The notes under the pieces: model-generated
What the model saw: the letters and a program-made list of their open reading frames with translations, nothing else
Database searches by the model: none
Told to the model about the DNA's origin: nothing
Shown: in pieces, positions 40,444 through 43,997 of the stretch
Position numbering within the stretch: the stretch's first letter is position 1
How the letters are laid out: every line of letters starts with the position of its first letter
From: a virus
IMG/VR virus record: IMGVR_UViG_3300025880_003256
Coordinates: 1-43,997 of that record
Strand: one strand, 5' to 3'
DNA length: 43,997 nt
Position numbers and translations under genes: made by a program

Positions 40444-40818
40444 ATGGAACCAAAAAAAATATTACAAATAGCAAATAAAGTATACCCTAATATTAGATCA
40501 CATTATGGTTTAGGTAAAAAAGAATTTCCACCAATTGAGGTGTACAAAAATATTTTAGTTAGACTAACAGGAGAACCAGAAGCTGAGGGCGAACCTGCTG
40601 ATGCTGAATATGATCGTAAATTAAATAAGTTATTTATATATTCAGATTATAATAATAGTGTTGAAGATGTAATACGAAGTATTATTCATGAGTATATTCA
40701 TTATTTACAATCTGGTTCTTGGATGAAAAGGTATTATAGTATGGGTTACAAATATGGTAATCACCCATATGAAGTAGACGCTAAAAAAGCTGAAGAAAAT
40801 TGGAAGATGTTCGCGTAA
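40444..40818 (+). CDS. small HExxH putative metallopeptidase
   Basis: I choose ATG 40444 one nt after the preceding stop over 40426, which lies inside that gene. The 124-residue product has SIIHEYIHYLQ (His82, Glu83, His86), the zinc-protease signature, and a later Glu110 in HPYEVDAKKAEE as a possible third ligand, as in SprT-like or ImmA/IrrE-like minimal peptidases. Target unknown; possibilities include a prohead, host or anti-defence target. Confidence 0.7.
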   Translation: MEPKKILQIANKVYPNIRSHYGLGKKEFPPIEVYKNILVRLTGEPEAEGEPADAEYDRKLNKLFIYSDYNNSVEDVIRSIIHEYIHYLQSGSWMKRYYSMGYKYGNHPYEVDAKKAEENWKMFA

Positions 40819-40841
40819 AAATTTGGTTACCCGGGCTAGGG

Positions 40842-40851
40842 TTCGTATATT
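40842..40851 (+). promoter_or_regulatory. TTCGTATATT promoter-like motif
   Basis: Exact copy 6 nt before the conserved stem-loop leader. A short GC-rich inverted repeat (ACCC/GGGT near 40829-40842) precedes it. Confidence 0.7.
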
Positions 40852-40857
40852 TACCAC

Positions 40858-40878
40858 GTTGATGCAGTTAAGCACAAC
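40858..40878 (+). promoter_or_regulatory. conserved leader stem-loop (copy 3)
   Basis: GTTG and TGC (with one bulged A) pair with GCA and CAAC, loop AGTTAA, preceded by CAC and followed by an A-rich stretch and AAAGGTTATG. Confidence 0.66.
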
Positions 40879-40896
40879 ATAAAAATAATAAAGGTT

Positions 40897-41643
40897 ATGC
40901 CAAATACAGAAACAATGCAGTTAGATTTATTTCATGGAGTAGTATTAACTACTAAACAACAAGAAGAAATTGATAATTTTATAAATAAGCAAGCTGAAAG
41001 AGCTGTTAAATCTCAAGATGATGTTAATAAAACAATGTTATTACTTGATGAAGCAGGTTTTGTTCAAGGTGTTGATTATGATAGTAATTTTGAGATTTAT
41101 GAAGTTACTAAAGAAAGAGAATTTGGTTATTCTTATAATAATACAAATTATGATCATGAAGTTACTTATATGAATGCTGTAGGTGGTGTTTATCTTAAAG
41201 TTAATACTGTTAAAGATGGTACAATTAAAACATATAAGGCTTCAATTAGTAGAGAAGGTAATAAATTAATGTGTACTAGTATTACTTCACAATACAGATA
41301 CTATAAGCCAAGTTCATTATATGTTAAACTTTATGAACATAATGAGCGTAAAATAAATGAATTAGCTCAAACCAAAGCAGCAACAATTGCTTTAAATATA
41401 ATAGTTGCTAAATATCAGAAATTATATCCAAAAGCTGAGGTTACAATTAGTTCTGATTATTATAGAAGATCTTATCAAGATTTTCCAACAGTTATAGTTA
41501 AGTTTAAATCAGGTAGTTCAGTTACTTTTACTTTAGGTTATGGTAATGAGATGGAAAAAGAAAGATTTCATAAAAAATATGATGCTCAAACTGAAACAGC
41601 AAAAGATTTATTAGATAGATTTAACAACCAAAAAGCTAAATAA
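40897..41643 (+). CDS. hypothetical protein with clamp-binding-like motif (248 aa)
   Basis: The largest product in this part after the oxygenase genes. Residues 8-12 are QLDLF, an exact match to the bacterial sliding-clamp binding consensus QL[SD]LF, in an exposed N-terminal tail. The rest is a helical start then a beta-rich region with many Tyr; no family recognised. It has the full promoter plus stem-loop leader, so it is probably well expressed. Confidence 0.7.
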   Translation: MPNTETMQLDLFHGVVLTTKQQEEIDNFINKQAERAVKSQDDVNKTMLLLDEAGFVQGVDYDSNFEIYEVTKEREFGYSYNNTNYDHEVTYMNAVGGVYLKVNTVKDGTIKTYKASISREGNKLMCTSITSQYRYYKPSSLYVKLYEHNERKINELAQTKAATIALNIIVAKYQKLYPKAEVTISSDYYRRSYQDFPTVIVKFKSGSSVTFTLGYGNEMEKERFHKKYDAQTETAKDLLDRFNNQKAK

Positions 41644-41644
41644 T

Positions 41645-41956
41645 ATGGTAAGGTACAGAAATAGATATGGAGATGAATATACATTCACTAAACAAAAAGA
41701 TGGTAATGTATTGTGGGAAGGTGATTTTGAACATATAAGAGCCGGAGATGATTTTATAGACCCATCAGGTGGACCATTTATTAGAATAGGGCAAATGTTA
41801 TCTCATGTCATTCATGGAGAAGATGAAATGAATGTTATAGTAGAAGGATTTACCAACACCAAGAAAGGTATATTAATTAATACAAAACCTCATGATTATG
41901 ATCCTAATGATATGAGTCATTTAGAGGATAGAGATATTATTGGAGGAATAATTTAA
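41645..41956 (+). CDS. hypothetical protein (103 aa)
   Basis: Soluble beta-rich protein with VLWEGDFEHIRAGDDFIDPSGG and a C-terminal acidic stretch. No family recognised. One nucleotide after the preceding stop. Confidence 0.6.
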   Translation: MVRYRNRYGDEYTFTKQKDGNVLWEGDFEHIRAGDDFIDPSGGPFIRIGQMLSHVIHGEDEMNVIVEGFTNTKKGILINTKPHDYDPNDMSHLEDRDIIGGII

Positions 41957-41968
41957 AATAATAGTAAT

Positions 41969-42244
41969 ATGGGAAGTGTATTAACATACGATATGGAATG
42001 CCCAGAATGTAAACAAGAGACTGGATTTCATGATTTTTATTATAAGAACGATGAAGAGTATTTCTTTTGTGAAAATGGTGATTGTATGTTTAGTTACAAA
42101 TATGAATGGAAAAGAGATGAAGATAATAAGTTAGTTACTAGAGATGGGACAGATAGTCGTAAATTTGACAATTTAATAATGATAGAAACAGTATACAAAG
42201 ACGGAGTAGAAGCAGTTACGGAATTAACAAGTAAAATAAAATAA
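41969..42244 (+). CDS. zinc-ribbon-like protein (91 aa)
   Basis: CPECKQETGFHDFYY...FFCENGDCMF gives four cysteines (near 11-39) in a zinc-ribbon arrangement, followed by a charged beta-rich part. Role unknown. Confidence 0.6.
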   Translation: MGSVLTYDMECPECKQETGFHDFYYKNDEEYFFCENGDCMFSYKYEWKRDEDNKLVTRDGTDSRKFDNLIMIETVYKDGVEAVTELTSKIK

Positions 42245-42247
42245 GAT

Positions 42248-42394
42248 ATGAATCATTGGTTAAACGAAGGTAAAGAAATATTGAGACAAGGTAGATCCAA
42301 AAAACAAGTAGAAAATTCTAATAAGGGTTGTTTTGTAAGTGGAGTAGGGTTGTTTTTAGTAATAATGATATTAATAGTAGTTAATCTATTATGA
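42248..42394 (+). CDS. small membrane protein (48 aa)
   Basis: A basic polar half and one C-terminal hydrophobic segment (about 29-48, GCFVSGVGLFLVIMILIVV). Ends in an ATGA overlap with the next ORF. Confidence 0.55.
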   Translation: MNHWLNEGKEILRQGRSKKQVENSNKGCFVSGVGLFLVIMILIVVNLL

Positions 42395-42531
42395 GTGGAG
42401 AAGATATAATAGAAAGAGTTAATGAAATAAAAGAAATAATAATTAGGAATCCCGATGGAGGTGATTTAGCTTTAAAATATTGTGATTACCTAATTGATGA
42501 TATCTACTTATATAGAAAACAATGCTTATGA
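42391..42531 (+). CDS. hypothetical protein (46 aa)
   Basis: Acidic helical ORF, begins MSGEDIIERVNEIKEII. Part of an ATGA-linked run of three. No family recognised. Confidence 0.52.
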   Translation: MSGEDIIERVNEIKEIIIRNPDGGDLALKYCDYLIDDIYLYRKQCL

Positions 42532-42635
42532 TTAATAGTGAAAAAGAGTGGAGATGGATGGATGATGAGTTGTTAGAACAAGGTATAGATGATTTAATAT
42601 CAATTTCAACAGGAAGTGGAGCAATAGAAGATTAA
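42528..42635 (+). CDS. hypothetical micro-protein (35 aa)
   Basis: Acidic ORF with a Trp-rich start (MINSEKEWRWMDDELL). ATGA overlap with the preceding ORF supports it; very short. Confidence 0.42.
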   Translation: MINSEKEWRWMDDELLEQGIDDLISISTGSGAIED

Positions 42636-42636
42636 T

Positions 42637-42792
42637 ATGAGAAAGAAAAGACAATATTATGGGTGTGAAATGGAATCACCAATTTATAGACAAATAATAG
42701 CAGAAAAAAAGGACAATAGTAGATTACATTCCACAATAAGCATGCCAATTAATGAGTATAAAACGAAAAGAGGCAAACGAAGCTTTTCATAA
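42637..42792 (+). CDS. hypothetical basic protein (51 aa)
   Basis: Basic ORF, begins MRKKRQYYGCEMES and ends KRGKRSFS. No family recognised. One nucleotide after the preceding stop. Confidence 0.48.
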   Translation: MRKKRQYYGCEMESPIYRQIIAEKKDNSRLHSTISMPINEYKTKRGKRSFS

Positions 42793-42810
42793 CACACATC
42801 AACAATTTAA

Positions 42811-42820
42811 TACGTATATA
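42811..42820 (+). promoter_or_regulatory. TACGTATATA promoter-like motif (two mismatches)
   Basis: Followed by CAATT and the ATG at 42826, nearly the same arrangement as the clamp promoter-like motif at 9874 (motif, ACAATT, ATG). Confidence 0.42.
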
Positions 42821-42825
42821 CAATT

Positions 42826-42990
42826 ATGAGTAAATCAAAATGGTACATAGTTAGAGTTTCACCTATAGATGAGGTAAGGGAGCCATATAAATTTAAAATC
42901 GAGACGAGTAATCTTCAGTTGACAATGGGTAAGTATACCCATAATAAGGAGGGTGAAGTAATCTCTACGTGGGAGATAATTTCAAGGTAG
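42826..42990 (+). CDS. hypothetical protein (54 aa)
   Basis: Starts MSKSKWYIVRVSPIDEV; a short beta-rich protein. No family recognised. From here the + strand becomes visibly richer in G. Confidence 0.52.
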   Translation: MSKSKWYIVRVSPIDEVREPYKFKIETSNLQLTMGKYTHNKEGEVISTWEIISR

Positions 42991-42992
42991 TA

Positions 42993-43328
42993 ATGGCAAG
43001 AAAAAAAATGGATATAAACCATTGTACTTGGTGTGGAGCATCTACATTAATGGAGCGTATGCTGTTGCCTCAAACACCTATACTTGAGTTCTTGGAGGTT
43101 AAAATAGATCTGATAGGGAGAGAAGAAGTGTGGGGTGATAGAGCTGATTGGAGTAGATTAAATTTAGATTCAGACGTGGAGGCAGAATTATTGGTGTATG
43201 ATGAGATGTTAGGACAAGTTGATTTAAAGCATGTGTGTGAGAGATGTTTGAGTGAGGATGATCGATTGTGGGATAAGTATTATGGTAAAGAAAGAGATGG
43301 ATACATTGATTTTGACCTGGAATTTTAA
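42993..43328 (+). CDS. zinc-binding-like protein (111 aa)
   Basis: I take ATG 42993 right after the preceding stop, not 42969 inside it. HCTWCGAS near 10-17 and HVCERCLSED near 80-89 form two CxxC pairs, a probable zinc site. Acidic between them. More G-rich than most of the window. Confidence 0.62.
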   Translation: MARKKMDINHCTWCGASTLMERMLLPQTPILEFLEVKIDLIGREEVWGDRADWSRLNLDSDVEAELLVYDEMLGQVDLKHVCERCLSEDDRLWDKYYGKERDGYIDFDLEF

Positions 43329-43388
43329 AGCAATTCATCTAATAAGATAAATTTTAAATAAATTAATAATTAATAAATAATAGAATCT

Positions 43389-43568
43389 ATGAGTAAAAAC
43401 AGTCACAAACAACGGTACGAGCAATTGATGCAATGGATGTCTACATTGAGTAGTAAACGTAATAAACGCGTTAAATCTAGGGATATGAGACAACGTGATA
43501 GGGTAAAACCAAGAGGTATTAGTAGTGATGATGTTCGGATTAAAAATGGACCAAATGGGAGACGATAA
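43389..43568 (+). CDS. small basic Arg/Lys-rich protein (59 aa)
   Basis: Very basic (KRNKRVKSRDMRQRDRVKPRG), ends NGPNGRR. Could bind nucleic acid by charge. No family recognised. The 60 nt before it hold only AT-rich sequence. Confidence 0.52.
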   Translation: MSKNSHKQRYEQLMQWMSTLSSKRNKRVKSRDMRQRDRVKPRGISSDDVRIKNGPNGRR

Positions 43569-43701
43569 TAAACAATTAAGTAAACAAGTAGTGGGGTTAT
43601 TTGGTGATACGTTATTTGCTTTGACTGTAGGTGTAGTATGTCTGTTTATATTTGGAGCAGTGGTTGCTGTAATCTGGGATTTAGTAAATAAAATATTATG
43701 A
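43546..43701 (+). CDS. small membrane protein (51 aa)
   Basis: One hydrophobic segment (about 24-44, LFALTVGVVCLFIFGAVVAVI). Start uncertain: ATG at 43531, 43546 or 43555; 43546 has the A-rich upstream run most starts have. Ends in an ATGA overlap. Confidence 0.5.
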   Translation: MDQMGDDNKQLSKQVVGLFGDTLFALTVGVVCLFIFGAVVAVIWDLVNKIL

Positions 43702-43811
43702 GACTCAAACGCGATTATACAAAGTTGATAGTGTGGGTTGTAATATTGATAATTACTTATACTATTTGGTTTAGGATGGTGCCTAATGCATTTAGATACA
43801 TAATGGCTTAG
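43698..43811 (+). CDS. small membrane protein (37 aa)
   Basis: Short ORF with one hydrophobic segment (about 9-24, KLIVWVVILIITYTIW) and a basic start. ATGA overlap with the preceding gene. Confidence 0.45.
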   Translation: MRLKRDYTKLIVWVVILIITYTIWFRMVPNAFRYIMA

Positions 43812-43869
43812 TGCAAGTGTAACCAACCATATACAAAGTGTGGAATACAAATATAATAATATTTAAATG

Positions 43870-43879
43870 TCCGTATATT
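43870..43879 (+). promoter_or_regulatory. TCCGTATATT promoter-like motif (one mismatch)
   Basis: In the 186-nt gene-free end of the window. TATATTTG here also matches the Bacteroidetes -7 box TAnnTTTG. The gene it would serve lies beyond the window. Confidence 0.5.
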
Positions 43880-43966
43880 TGGTTATAGTGGGTGACAAAT
43901 GTTGGTAGTGGTATGTGATTTAGAGTGGAGGTGGTATTAACCCATTCACATAGGCAACCACGCCTC

Positions 43967-43996
43967 TTCGACTTACCTTAAAGTATATACGTCGAA
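43967..43996 (+). repeat. inverted repeat at window end
   Basis: TTCGAC (43967-43972) and GTCGAA (43991-43996) enclose 18 nt. May be a hairpin in the leader of the next gene; cut off by the window edge. Confidence 0.35.
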
Positions 43997-43997
43997 T

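Noticed and set aside
43335-43850. 171-codon open frame on the minus strand
   Set aside because: It lies opposite three small overlapping + strand genes; its product is low in charged residues, rich in Thr, Asn, His, Ser and Pro, and resembles a reverse-strand shadow of G-rich DNA. No other minus-strand gene is supported.
1-43997. CRISPR arrays, insertion sequences, integrase or attachment sites
   Set aside because: No regularly spaced repeats, transposase or integrase motifs were seen. I could not run a repeat search, so short dispersed repeats could be missed.

Overview
The window reads as part of the genome of a large tailed phage with a T4-like (myovirus-type) replication core. It holds a family B DNA polymerase (in two pieces), a gp45-like sliding clamp, gp44 and gp62 clamp-loader subunits and an ATP-dependent DNA ligase, packed among many very small genes. 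Every supported gene is on the + strand, with overlaps of 1-30 nt and little intergenic DNA. The DNA is very AT-rich. Most starts lack a clear Shine-Dalgarno sequence and follow an A-rich stretch; one gene resembles the small Hc1-type histone-like proteins of Bacteroidetes. A (probably marine) Bacteroidetes host is therefore my best inference, but it is not proven.

Region 1 (1-5.7 kb) is a 7-deazaguanine cluster: the C-terminal end of a DpdA-like DNA transglycosylase, then QueC, QueD, QueE and FolE. Together these are a GTP-to-preQ0 pathway plus the enzyme that would put the base into DNA. Mixed in are a tRNA-Gln, a thioredoxin, a 2-oxoglutarate/Fe(II) oxygenase, a phosphoribosyltransferase and small membrane proteins. 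QueC, QueD and QueE each depart from the textbook active-site or metal-ligand pattern.

Region 2 (5.7-17.2 kb) is replication and protein folding: an Hc1-like protein, a MazG-like pyrophosphohydrolase, the split polymerase (interrupted just before its YVDTDS motif by a small gene and a TagD-like cytidylyltransferase), clamp, Hsp20, GroES, GroEL, clamp loader, a DUF1599-like protein, an Fe-S PD-(D/E)XK nuclease and a ribbon-helix-helix protein.

Region 3 (17.2-29.8 kb) is a glycan cassette of glycosyltransferases, a PhyH-type oxygenase, NeuB, NeuC, a nucleotide-sugar dehydratase-like SDR, NeuA, a GT29-type (animal-like) sialyltransferase, an alpha/beta hydrolase and a short UDP-sugar dehydrogenase. 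Most of these genes are joined by 1-nt TAATG stop/start overlaps. In principle it makes CMP-sialic acid from UDP-GlcNAc and transfers it to an acceptor.

Region 4 (29.8-44 kb) is an accessory region with an HNH protein, a membrane-anchored lysozyme-like protein, a SWIM-finger protein, DNA ligase, a possible PD-(D/E)XK protein, a second P4H-like oxygenase, a flavodoxin-fold reductase, a small HExxH protein and over twenty tiny unknown genes.

A 10-bp motif, TTCGTATATT, recurs between genes across the window and looks like a phage-specific promoter element. At several places a terminator-like hairpin sits immediately before it. In three places it, or a degenerate copy, is followed by a conserved stem-loop leader with a loop containing TTAA and then an AAAGGTTATG-type start. 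No CRISPR array, insertion sequence or integrase was seen.
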